Below, piece by piece: positions 1-6,122 of a stretch of 19,316 bases of DNA. Both the position numbers and the translations under genes were made by a program. Numbering within the stretch: position 1 is the first letter of the stretch; each line of letters opens with the position of its first letter. The DNA comes from CAZDVQ01 sp964508975 (GTDB lineage: Bacteria > Bacteroidota > Bacteroidia > Chitinophagales > Saprospiraceae), in NCBI GenBank assembly GCA_964508975.1, contig CAZDVQ010000076.1, positions 1 through 19,316 on the forward strand, read 5' to 3'. Below the pieces are notes generated by a model. That model had not been told where the DNA came from. It ran no database searches and saw only the letters and a list, made by a program, of their open reading frames with translations.

Positions 1-56
1 CGCTCGGCCCCTGCGGGTCTGGCGCTACGCGCCACCGCTTCACATCGCTAGGCCAG
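1..56. repeat. GC-rich repeat fragment at window edge
   Basis: This GC-rich stretch has short self-complementary blocks (such as GGCGCTACGCGCC) and resembles the GC-rich intergenic repeats seen elsewhere in the window. It is cut by the window edge and cannot be aligned convincingly to the other copies. It could also be the 3' end of a gene lying outside the window. From here to position 684 I see no convincing protein-coding gene; the short open frames there have no recognisable protein character and overlap repeats. Confidence 0.3.
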
Positions 57-196
57 ATATGAGTTATGAGAGCAGAGGGCTGAGCGCAGAGCAGCGTAGA
101 GACGCAGGATTTGTCGCATGACCTTAGCATTGTGAACAATTTCAAGACCTATAATTTTGTACAAGCTAAAAATACCGCGAAGCGGTAAAACATCTT

Positions 197-431
197 AGCG
201 ATGGGTGAGGTGTAGAGACGCAATATTTTGCGTCTGCCGTAGGCACGACCGGAACCCATCGAAAAGCGCCCAAAAAAAATTGAGCCCTGGAAGGGGCGAT
301 ATTTCAAATAATATAGTTTGCAAATCATGTAGTCCTGTCAGGACTCAATGTCTAACCGCATCTCTCGATGGGGTCTGGTCGTGCCTCCTGCAGACGCACA
401 ATCGTGCGTCTCTACGACCTCACCCATCGCT
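197..431. repeat. Foldback (long inverted repeat) element, about 235 bp
   Basis: The two ends are inverted copies: AGCGATGGGTGAGG at 197-210 pairs with the complementary block ending at 431. Pairing continues inward through the GTAGAGACGC blocks, then through a GGCACGACC/GGTCGTGCC block, and finally through TTGAG-CCTG blocks near 280-345. Each arm has a local hairpin built on AGACGCA (216-235 and 392-411). The whole element could fold into one long imperfect stem with side hairpins. It has no plausible open frame, so I read it as a non-autonomous mobile or palindromic repeat. The GTAGAGACGC...GCGTCTCTAC motif resembles dispersed hairpin repeats I recall from other bacterial genomes. Confidence 0.6.
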
Positions 432-486
432 GACAAATCCTGTTGCGGCGCGTTAATTTTACCCCAACCGCGATAAATCACCGTTG

Positions 487-508
487 GAGACGTTCCACGG
501 AACGTCTC
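487..508. repeat. Hairpin repeat (GAGACGTTCC stem)
   Basis: A perfect 10-bp stem, GAGACGTTCC (487-496) with GGAACGTCTC (499-508), is separated by a 2-nt loop and followed by TAC. It belongs to the same GAGACG...CGTCTCTAC hairpin class as the two hairpins inside the foldback element just upstream. A half-copy of the motif (GTAGAGACGCA) is also present at 96-106. Confidence 0.6.
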
Positions 509-553
509 TACAAACAAAAACGCCAAAAATTCAAAATGCCAAAAACTACAAAA

Positions 554-683
554 CCCGGCGGCTTCGCCGCCGTATCCGCGCCAGGCATGCGAAGGGCAGC
601 ACCGCAGGTGCTGGTGCGCAGCACGGAGCAAAGCGAACCCCGTAGCACGCCGACGGCGCGCAGCGCCGGGGCGCCCCCAAAAA
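554..683 (-). repeat. GC-rich intergenic repeat, copy 1 (subfamily A)
   Basis: Read on the minus strand, the repeat opens with TTTTTGGGGGCGCCCC right after the TAG stop of the M42 peptidase gene. It carries the family core (GGGGTTCGC, a short spacer, then GCTCCGTGCTGCGCACC) at about 613-641, then CATGCCTGGCGC, and closes with a GGCGGC/GCCGCC hairpin. The core recurs in several other intergenic gaps of this window. Its position suggests it could form the 3' end of the peptidase transcript. Confidence 0.65.
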
Positions 684-684
684 C

Positions 685-1770
685 CTAGGAAAAATACCTG
701 AAATCCTGTCCGTTCTCGATGGCGAGCACCGATTCAAGGATCAGCTTGATCACATTTTCAACGTCGTCCTTGTGGGCCATCTCAACTGTGGTGTGCATGT
801 AGCGCAGCGGTATGGATATGAGCGCCGAGGGCACCCCGCCGTTGGAATAGGCAAACGCATCGGTATCGGTGCCGGTAGAGGTGGAGGCTGCCTCGCGCTG
901 GAGCGGGATTTCCTTAGCCTCGGCCTGGTCGCAGATCAGGTTCAGCAGCTTGTTGTGCACCGCCGGACCGTAGGTTACCGATGGGCCCAAACCACATTTA
1001 ACCAGCCCGAAACGCTGCTTGTCCATCATGGGCGTGCAGGTGTCGTGCGTCACGTCGGTAACGATAGCTACATGAGGCTTAATGGTTTGCGTAATCATTT
1101 GAGCACCGCGCAGACCCACTTCTTCCTGCACCGCGTTGACAATGTACAGGCCAAACGGCAATTGATGCTTGCGCTCGTGAAGCAATCTGGCCACCTCGGC
1201 AATGCAAAATCCACCCAGGCGGTTGTCAAGGGCACGGCCCACGTAAAACTTATCGTTCATGACGAAAAACTCATCCTGGTAGGTTATCACGCAGCCCACG
1301 TGGATGCCCATATTGAGCACTTCTTCCTTGTTGCTAGCGCCCACGTCGATAAATATGTTCTCGAGTTTCGGCTTCATATCGGCACGGTCGCCTTTGCGCG
1401 TATGGATGGCTGGCCAGCCAAAAACACCCGGTACAATGCCTTTCTTGGTGTGGATAAACACGCGTTTGGCCGGTGCGATAACCTCGTCGGAGCCTCCGTT
1501 GCGCATCACGTAGATGTAGCCATCGTCAGAAATATAGCTCACGAACCAAGCAATTTCATCGGCGTGTGCTTCAATCACAACTTTATAGGGGGCATCTGGG
1601 TTAATAACTCCAAACACGGTACCGTAATTATCCACCTGGTACGTGTCCACATAGGGTTTAATGTACTCGAGCCAAATTTTCTGGCCCGGCATTTCGAAGC
1701 CCGTTGGCGAGGCGTTATTCAGGTAACGCGCTAAAAAATCTTCGGATTGTTGATTTATGATTGAACTCAT
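685..1770 (-). CDS. M42 family metallo-aminopeptidase (glutamyl aminopeptidase/endoglucanase-like)
   Basis: The product is a cytosolic di-metal (usually Zn or Co) aminopeptidase that trims peptides from the N-terminus; M42 enzymes typically form large tetrahedral assemblies. In the 361-residue form the expected ligands are all visible: His69 and Asp71 in the HAD motif, bridging Asp182 in GRALDNR, the catalytic and ligand pair Glu216-Glu217 in VQEEVGLRG, Asp239 in TDVTHD, and His326 in RYMHTTVE. I chose the start at 1770 because it gives the usual family length and begins directly on the conserved N-terminus. An in-frame ATG at 1875 would add 35 residues unlike the family and would run through the likely promoter. 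The gene is divergent from the TerC-family gene and is followed immediately by a GC-rich repeat. Family assignment is secure; the natural substrate is unknown. Confidence 0.93.
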   Translation of the reverse strand: MSSIINQQSEDFLARYLNNASPTGFEMPGQKIWLEYIKPYVDTYQVDNYGTVFGVINPDAPYKVVIEAHADEIAWFVSYISDDGYIYVMRNGGSDEVIAPAKRVFIHTKKGIVPGVFGWPAIHTRKGDRADMKPKLENIFIDVGASNKEEVLNMGIHVGCVITYQDEFFVMNDKFYVGRALDNRLGGFCIAEVARLLHERKHQLPFGLYIVNAVQEEVGLRGAQMITQTIKPHVAIVTDVTHDTCTPMMDKQRFGLVKCGLGPSVTYGPAVHNKLLNLICDQAEAKEIPLQREAASTSTGTDTDAFAYSNGGVPSALISIPLRYMHTTVEMAHKDDVENVIKLILESVLAIENGQDFRYFS

Positions 1771-1802
1771 GTAAGAAATATCGCTGAGGTAAAAAAAAGC
1801 AC

Positions 1803-1821
1803 TAATTTCGCAGCGAAAATA
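1803..1821. promoter_or_regulatory. Near-palindrome with overlapping divergent -7-like boxes
   Basis: TAATTTCGCAGCGAAAATA is a 19-bp near-palindrome with 8 of 9 pairs matching around a central A and a perfect inner core TTTCGC-A-GCGAAA. It lies between the divergent M42 and TerC-family genes. Each edge also resembles the Bacteroidota -7 box TAnnTTTG with one mismatch: TAATTTCG on the plus strand (1803-1810) and TATTTTCG on the minus strand (1821-1814). The minus-strand box would put transcription start about 40 nt before the 1770 start codon. It could be an operator, a pair of divergent promoters, or chance. Confidence 0.4.
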
Positions 1822-1887
1822 TGGACTAAAATCCATTTGCCCCCCATGTTTGATTAACAAATATAAATTCTTCATACCAAGCCCATT

Positions 1888-2886
1888 ATGCTACCCCTAC
1901 TACTAAACATTAATCCTGAATTTTACTTCGGTATCGCCTTGGCCATCATCGTAGTGGTCATGTTGATTGTTGACCTCGGCGTGACAAACAAAAAATCGCA
2001 TGCCATTACCAACAAAGAAGCACTCGTTTGGTCGGGTATCTGGATTGGTATCGCCTTGATTTTTGGTGTATTCGTCTACTGGTTCCTAGGCGGCCAAAAG
2101 GCGTCTGAGTTTTACACGGCTTACTTGATTGAAAAAGCTTTGTCGGTCGACAATCTTTTTGTGTTCATCCTGGTGTTCAACTTTTTTGAGGTGCCCGATA
2201 AATATCAGCACCGAGTACTCTTCTGGGGTGTGGTTGGTGCCATCGTGCTGCGAGCCATCTTCATTTTCACGGGTGCGCAGTTAATCAACATGACTTATTT
2301 GGACAACTTCGACCTCTGGGGATACCACATCCACCACCTCAACCCCATTTTGTTCTTGTTTGGCTTATTCCTAGTTTGGGCTGGTATCAAGAGCTTGAAA
2401 GAGGACGACGACGAGGAAAAAGACTTCTCGAAAAACCCTGGTGTGCGTATCGTTAAGGCTATCTTCCCAGTAACCGATAAGTACGATGGCGACCGCTTTT
2501 TCACCATCGAGAACGGTAAAAAAGTAGGTACATTGTTGCTGGTTGTCGTTGGTGTAATTGAGGTAACCGACTTGATTTTCGCGCTCGACTCTATCCCGGC
2601 TATCTTCACCATTTCTGAAGATCCATTCATCTTGTATTCGTCTAATATCTTGGCTATCTTGGGTTTACGTACCCTATACTTCTTGTTGAACAACTTCATC
2701 CACTTGTTTGCCTACCTTAAATATGGCTTGGCATTCGTGTTGTCGTTCATCGGTATCAAGATGATTATTGCACCTATTTACCATATTTCTTCTCCAGTAT
2801 CGCTCATCGTGGTAGGTGTGGTGTTAATTGGTGCGGTAGTAGCGTCGTTGATGTTCCCGCCAAAAGAAGAAGACGAGGCCAAGTAG
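1888..2886 (+). CDS. TerC/Alx-family integral membrane protein
   Basis: This 332-residue polytopic inner-membrane protein belongs to the TerC family (Alx, TerC, YkoY relatives), which is linked to metal ion export, notably manganese, and to tellurite or alkaline stress. Hydrophobic segments lie at about 12-32, 46-67, 86-100, 110-132, 152-167, 214-240, 250-272, 277-296 and 303-323. The family's acidic motifs are present: VDLG near residue 28, EKALSVDNLFVF (82-93) and EVTDLIFALDSIPA (225-238). A cytoplasmic-type acidic loop (KEDDDEEKDF, 171-180) and a HIHH patch at 147-150 are notable. The length fits the Alx-like branch better than short TerC proteins. It appears monocistronic, divergent from the M42 gene and separated from mqnC by a GC-rich repeat. 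Transported ion and regulation cannot be read from the sequence. Confidence 0.92.
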   Translation: MLPLLLNINPEFYFGIALAIIVVVMLIVDLGVTNKKSHAITNKEALVWSGIWIGIALIFGVFVYWFLGGQKASEFYTAYLIEKALSVDNLFVFILVFNFFEVPDKYQHRVLFWGVVGAIVLRAIFIFTGAQLINMTYLDNFDLWGYHIHHLNPILFLFGLFLVWAGIKSLKEDDDEEKDFSKNPGVRIVKAIFPVTDKYDGDRFFTIENGKKVGTLLLVVVGVIEVTDLIFALDSIPAIFTISEDPFILYSSNILAILGLRTLYFLLNNFIHLFAYLKYGLAFVLSFIGIKMIIAPIYHISSPVSLIVVGVVLIGAVVASLMFPPKEEDEAK

Positions 2887-2903
2887 CTGTAGATTCAAGA
2901 AAA

Positions 2904-2938
2904 ATCAGCACATTAGCACATCTATAATTAGCACATTA
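2904..2938 (+). repeat. Short AGCACAT direct repeats
   Basis: AGCACAT occurs three times in this AT-rich stretch after the TerC-family stop codon, just before the GC-rich repeat. I see no coding or promoter signal in it. Confidence 0.4.
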
Positions 2939-2939
2939 A

Positions 2940-3045
2940 TTTGGGCGCTGCGCCGCATGCGCGTCGCCGCTGTCCTCCGGGGTTCGCTGTTCGCTCCGTG
3001 CTGCGCACCCGCCGCTTTGCGGCGGCCCTACGGCCAGCTAGCGCG
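2940..3045 (+). repeat. GC-rich intergenic repeat, copy 2 (subfamily B)
   Basis: It opens with TTTGGGCG about 55 nt after the TerC-family stop and runs in the same direction as that gene. It carries the core GGGGTTCGC...GCTCCGTGCTGCGCACC, a GCCGC/GCGGC hairpin and the distal block GGCCAGCTAGCGCG. The distal block matches the site where the MITE-like element inserted in copies 3 and 6, but here it is uninterrupted. Confidence 0.65.
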
Positions 3046-3106
3046 ATAGCCTAACCCTTGTACACGATATTTTAAGTTAGCGCTTAGCCAGCAAACAAGT
3101 TTAGCG

Positions 3107-3114
3107 TATCTTTG
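3107..3114 (+). promoter_or_regulatory. -7 promoter box of mqnC
   Basis: TATCTTTG is an exact match to the Bacteroidota sigma-A -7 consensus TAnnTTTG. A weak -33-like TTA lies about 20 nt upstream. Only 5 nt separate the box from the ATG at 3120, so transcription would begin on or next to the start codon. Confidence 0.6.
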
Positions 3115-3119
3115 TTGGA

Positions 3120-4280
3120 ATGAACAAACAACAGCACATGCTAGTCCACGAACTTTTACAACGGGCCTTGAACTTTGAATGGCTCAGCGCCGAGGAAGGT
3201 GTTTTCTTGCTTGAACAAGCCCCCACGGCCGATTTGATGTACGTAGCCAACCAGCTACGCTTTAAACAAGTACCCCACAACAAGGTTACCTGGATTATCG
3301 ACCGCAACTCGAATACCACCAACGTGTGCGTGGCCAATTGCAAATTTTGTAATTTTTACCGCAGGCCCGGCCACGAGGAAGCATACACCACCAGCATCGA
3401 GGAGTACAAACAGAAAATCGATGAACTCTTTGCCTACGGTGGCGATCAACTCCTACTACAAGGCGGGCATCACCCTGATTTGGGCCTCGAGTTTTACACC
3501 AAAACCTTCAGCCAGCTCAAAGCGCTGTACCCCACGCTGAAACTACACGCACTGGGTCCACCCGAGATTGCCCACATCGCCAAGCTGGAAGGCATGAGCC
3601 ACACCGAGGTATTGAAAGCACTGGTTGCATCAGGCCTCGACTCGCTGCCCGGCGCTGGTGCCGAAATCCTGAACGACCGCGTACGCCGCCTAATTTCTAA
3701 AGGTAAATGCTCTGGCGGCGAGTGGCTCGACGTGATGCGCGCAGCACACCAGCTCAATATCACCACCTCGGCCACCATGATGTTCGGCCACATTGAAACC
3801 AATTACGAACGCATGGAACACCTGGCTTGGATCAGGCAGGTACAATCCGAGAAACCCGAGCACGCCAAAGGTTTCCTCGCGTTTATCCCTTGGCCCTTCC
3901 AAGATGAAGATACCATCCTCAAACGCCTCAAACGCGCCCGCAATACCGTTACCGGCGACGAGTACCTTCGTATGATTGCCCTGAGCCGTATCATGTTGCC
4001 CAATGTCATCAACATCCAAGCATCTTGGTTAACGGTGGGCAAACAAGTGGCCCAGCTTTGTTTGCACGCTGGTGCCAACGATTTTGGTAGCATCATGATT
4101 GAAGAAAACGTGGTATCGGCAGCCGGTGCAAACTTCCGCTTCACGGCCAACGGCATCCAGCAATCTATCCGCGAGGCAGGCTTCGAACCACAACTCCGCA
4201 CACAACAGTACGAGTTCAGGGACGTGCCCGCGCATATCCGCCAGCAGGAACTTGACCGCAGCAAGATGCTGGTTGATTAA
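3120..4280 (+). CDS. mqnC: Cyclic dehypoxanthinyl futalosine synthase (radical SAM), menaquinone biosynthesis
   Basis: MqnC is the radical SAM enzyme of the futalosine route to menaquinone. It cyclises dehypoxanthine futalosine to the cyclic form using a [4Fe-4S] cluster and S-adenosylmethionine in the cytosol. The cluster-binding CxxxCxxC is at Cys70, Cys74 and Cys77 (CVANCKFCNFYRRPG), followed by LLLQGGHHPDLGLEFY (111-126). Also present are PPEIAHIAKLEG, DSLPGAGAEILNDRVRRLIS, TSATMMFGH and a C-terminal NDFGSIMIEENVVSAAG; this set marks MqnC rather than MqnE or CofH. The 386-residue length is normal. The start at 3120 has a perfect -7 box only 5 nt upstream; Met7 at 3138 is an alternative that would leave a short leader. 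The glycosyltransferase gene follows 27 nt after the stop, probably co-transcribed. Other mqn genes are not in this window. Confidence 0.95.
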   Translation: MNKQQHMLVHELLQRALNFEWLSAEEGVFLLEQAPTADLMYVANQLRFKQVPHNKVTWIIDRNSNTTNVCVANCKFCNFYRRPGHEEAYTTSIEEYKQKIDELFAYGGDQLLLQGGHHPDLGLEFYTKTFSQLKALYPTLKLHALGPPEIAHIAKLEGMSHTEVLKALVASGLDSLPGAGAEILNDRVRRLISKGKCSGGEWLDVMRAAHQLNITTSATMMFGHIETNYERMEHLAWIRQVQSEKPEHAKGFLAFIPWPFQDEDTILKRLKRARNTVTGDEYLRMIALSRIMLPNVINIQASWLTVGKQVAQLCLHAGANDFGSIMIEENVVSAAGANFRFTANGIQQSIREAGFEPQLRTQQYEFRDVPAHIRQQELDRSKMLVD

Positions 4281-4307
4281 ATCCTTCACCACTCTACACC
4301 TACCCTT

Positions 4308-5447
4308 TTGCGCATCGCTGTAAATACTCGCCTTTTACTCAAGGGCAAACTCGAAGGTATCGGCTGGTTCAGCTACGAAACCCTCCTCCGCATGTGTCAA
4401 GCACAGCCGGAACACCAGTTTTATTTTTTCTTCGACCGCCCTTACGACCCTTCCTTTATCTTCGGGCCAAATGTAACGCCTATCGTGTTGGCGCCGCAGG
4501 CAAGGCACCCAGTGTTGTACCTGCTTTGGTTTGAATGGTCAGTAACGCAAGCTTTGAAAAAAATCAAGGCCGATATATTTATCTCGCCCGATGGCCTCTC
4601 GGCACTGCGCACCAAGGTACCCACGCTGTTGGTTATCCACGACCTTGCTTATGCGCATTATCCCGAGCATATCAAATTATCGGAACGCTTGTACCTGCGC
4701 AACTTCGTGCCCCGCTATGCCCGGAAAGCCACCCGCGTAGCCACGGTTTCAAGCTTCAGCAAACAGGATATCGTGGAAAAGCTAGGCGTGCCCGCCCATA
4801 AAGTCGATGTGGTTTACGATGGGGTGTCCCAGTATTTTAAACCACTCGACCAGCAGACTATCCGCGAGGTGCGCCACAAGTATACCTACGGCGCGCCCTA
4901 CTTCGTGTACGTTGGCTCGGTGCACCCGCGCAAAAACGTGGCCGCGCTCATCAAAGCATTTGATTTGTTCAAAGCCAAGAGCAACAGCCCCGTACAACTA
5001 GTACTCATCGGTCGTTTGGCCTGGAAAACCGATGCCGTTTCCCTCGCACTCGATGCATCGCCATACAAGGAGCATATCGTGCGGGTCGACTACCAGGAGC
5101 CCGAGGAGCTAGCCCGAATTACCGGTGCGGCACTCGCACTCTGCTATGTCTCACTCTTCGAGGGCTTCGGCATCCCCATCCTGGAGGCCATGCACGCCGA
5201 GGTGCCCGTGATCACCTCCAACACCAGCTCCATGCCCGAGGTCATCGGCCAGGCGGGCCTGCTGGTCAACCCCAAGGACCAGGCCGACATCGCCCAGGCC
5301 ATGTACCGCATTTGGTCAGATGAAGCCCTCCGCAATCAACTCGTATTGGCTGCCCGCGAACAACGCCAGCTATTTTCTTGGGATTTAACCGCCGAGAAAA
5401 TGTGGCAATCGGTGCTGCAAACCGTAGCTGCTCCAAACATACTCTAA
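4308..5447 (+). CDS. GT-B fold glycosyltransferase, group 1 (GT4-type), TTG start
   Basis: This predicted cytosolic or membrane-associated glycosyltransferase has two Rossmann halves. The N-terminal acceptor half starts at the first beta strand (RIAVNTRLLLKGKLEGIGW). The C-terminal nucleotide-sugar half has YVGSVHPRKN (201-210), a LVLIGR strand (231-236) and the EX7E motif at Glu285-Glu293 in FEGFGIPILE. The TTG at 4308-4310 gives a product beginning exactly at the first strand; the next in-frame ATG is codon 29 (4392) and would delete it. The frame is the same as mqnC and open from the mqnC TAA onward, with no ATG in the 27-nt gap. The donor and acceptor sugars cannot be predicted; the link to mqnC seems positional only. 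A GC-rich repeat follows 3 nt after the stop. Confidence 0.88.
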   Translation: MRIAVNTRLLLKGKLEGIGWFSYETLLRMCQAQPEHQFYFFFDRPYDPSFIFGPNVTPIVLAPQARHPVLYLLWFEWSVTQALKKIKADIFISPDGLSALRTKVPTLLVIHDLAYAHYPEHIKLSERLYLRNFVPRYARKATRVATVSSFSKQDIVEKLGVPAHKVDVVYDGVSQYFKPLDQQTIREVRHKYTYGAPYFVYVGSVHPRKNVAALIKAFDLFKAKSNSPVQLVLIGRLAWKTDAVSLALDASPYKEHIVRVDYQEPEELARITGAALALCYVSLFEGFGIPILEAMHAEVPVITSNTSSMPEVIGQAGLLVNPKDQADIAQAMYRIWSDEALRNQLVLAAREQRQLFSWDLTAEKMWQSVLQTVAAPNIL

Positions 5448-5450
5448 ATA

Positions 5451-5587
5451 TTTTTGGGGCGTGCCCCTCGCCTTAAGCCGCCCTGCATGGGCGGCTCTGC
5501 AAGGCTCGGGTCGCCACCCTCCGGGGATCGCGTTGCTCCGTGCTGCGCACCCGCGCCTACGGCGCGGCCCTCCGGTCGGCTCACGCG
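5451..5587 (+). repeat. GC-rich intergenic repeat, copy 3 (subfamily B)
   Basis: It begins TTTTTGGGGCG almost directly after the glycosyltransferase stop and runs in the same direction. It contains a GCCGCCC/GGGCGGC hairpin, the family core (GGGGATCGCGTTGCTCCGTG followed by CTGCGCACC), a GCGCC/GGCGC hairpin and a distal GGTCGGCTCACGCG. The MITE-like element begins at its last base, and the final 10 bases (5578-5587) are one half of the target duplication. Confidence 0.65.
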
Positions 5588-5874
5588 CAATGCCATTAAG
5601 CGTTAATTTTTCTCGAATTTATAACCACCCCGTCTGCGCTACAAGGTGTAAAACACCCTGTGCGCATCCACCCCTCCTTGAAAAGGAGGGGAACTTGGCT
5701 TGTTCTTTTAAATATCTGTAAATCAAATATTTATAGCAAGGCATGAGCTCCCCTCCTTTTCAAGGAGGGGTGGATGCAAGCGGAACGCAAAGCGTGTAGC
5801 GCAGCAGACGGGGTGGTTACTTTGGCCGAAAAATGCTGAAAAACAAACAAAATAATTAACGCTTAATGGCATTG
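5588..5874 (+). mobile_element. 287-bp MITE-like element, copy 1
   Basis: The ends are perfect 20-bp inverted repeats, CAATGCCATTAAGCGTTAAT at 5588-5607 and its complement at 5855-5874. It is flanked by a perfect 10-bp direct repeat, GGCTCACGCG (5578-5587 and 5875-5884), as expected for a target-site duplication. Inside, both halves carry complementary blocks (ACCACCCCGTCTG, GCATCCACCCCTCCTT) and each half has its own CCCCTCCTT-GAA-AAGGAGGGG type hairpin, so the whole element can fold back on itself. It encodes no transposase and would need one supplied in trans. Base by base it reads as the reverse complement of the copy at 14548-14834. Confidence 0.85.
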
Positions 5875-5884
5875 GGCTCACGCG

Positions 5885-6013
5885 GGGCAGTATTGTCGCC
5901 GAAGCGCCAGGCATGTGGAGCGCGCCGACCGTAGGGAGGCGGTGCCGCAAGGCACCGAGCGAACAGCGAGCGCGGAACACGCCGACGGCGCGTAGCGCCG
6001 GGGCGCCCCAATA
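5885..6013 (-). repeat. GC-rich intergenic repeat, copy 4 (subfamily A)
   Basis: Read on the minus strand it starts TTATTGGGGCGCCCCGGCGC near 6014, then has the GTCGGCGTG block, a diverged core, a GGTGCC/GGCACC hairpin and CATGCCTGGCGC, matching copy 1. It lies tail to tail with copy 3, with the MITE-like element between them. Unlike most other copies it does not follow the 3' end of a gene in its own direction. The stretch 5448-6122 therefore holds repeats and no convincing gene. Confidence 0.6.
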
Positions 6014-6065
6014 AGCATAAATGATTAAATGAGTAAGGAGTAAACGACAGCGTTATGCCGTTTTA

Positions 6066-6089
6066 GCATTTTCGCATTTTTGCATTTTT
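6066..6089 (+). repeat. Three tandem 8-bp units (GCATTTTY) upstream of the barrel gene
   Basis: Three consecutive copies, GCATTTTC, GCATTTTT and GCATTTTT, lie 34 nt before the start codon of the beta-barrel gene. Two overlapping octamers CATTTTTG (6075-6082 and 6083-6090) match the Bacteroidota -7 box TAnnTTTG with one mismatch, so the array may be part of the promoter. No better -7 box is visible in this gap. Confidence 0.4.
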
Positions 6090-6122
6090 GTATGTAGCCT
6101 ACCATACTCTAACCAAACAACT

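Noticed and set aside
772..1734. 320-codon open frame on the plus strand
   Set aside because: It lies wholly antisense to the M42 peptidase gene, whose catalytic motifs are all intact. The predicted protein has no recognisable domain and the frame is a shadow of codon bias.
1771..1875. Longer M42 reading from the ATG at 1875
   Set aside because: The 35 extra residues do not resemble the family N-terminus and would overlap the palindrome and -7-like box. The 1770 start gives the normal length.
5588..5874. Possibility that the 287-bp element is an integron-type or phage attachment site
   Set aside because: The perfect terminal inverted repeats with different 10-bp duplications at each copy fit transposition; no integrase or core crossover site is seen.
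5461..5980. Short open frames across the GC-rich repeats and MITE-like element, also at 14701-14916
   Set aside because: They translate palindromic repeat DNA, have no protein-like composition, and the same peptide segments recur in both copies only because the DNA is repeated.
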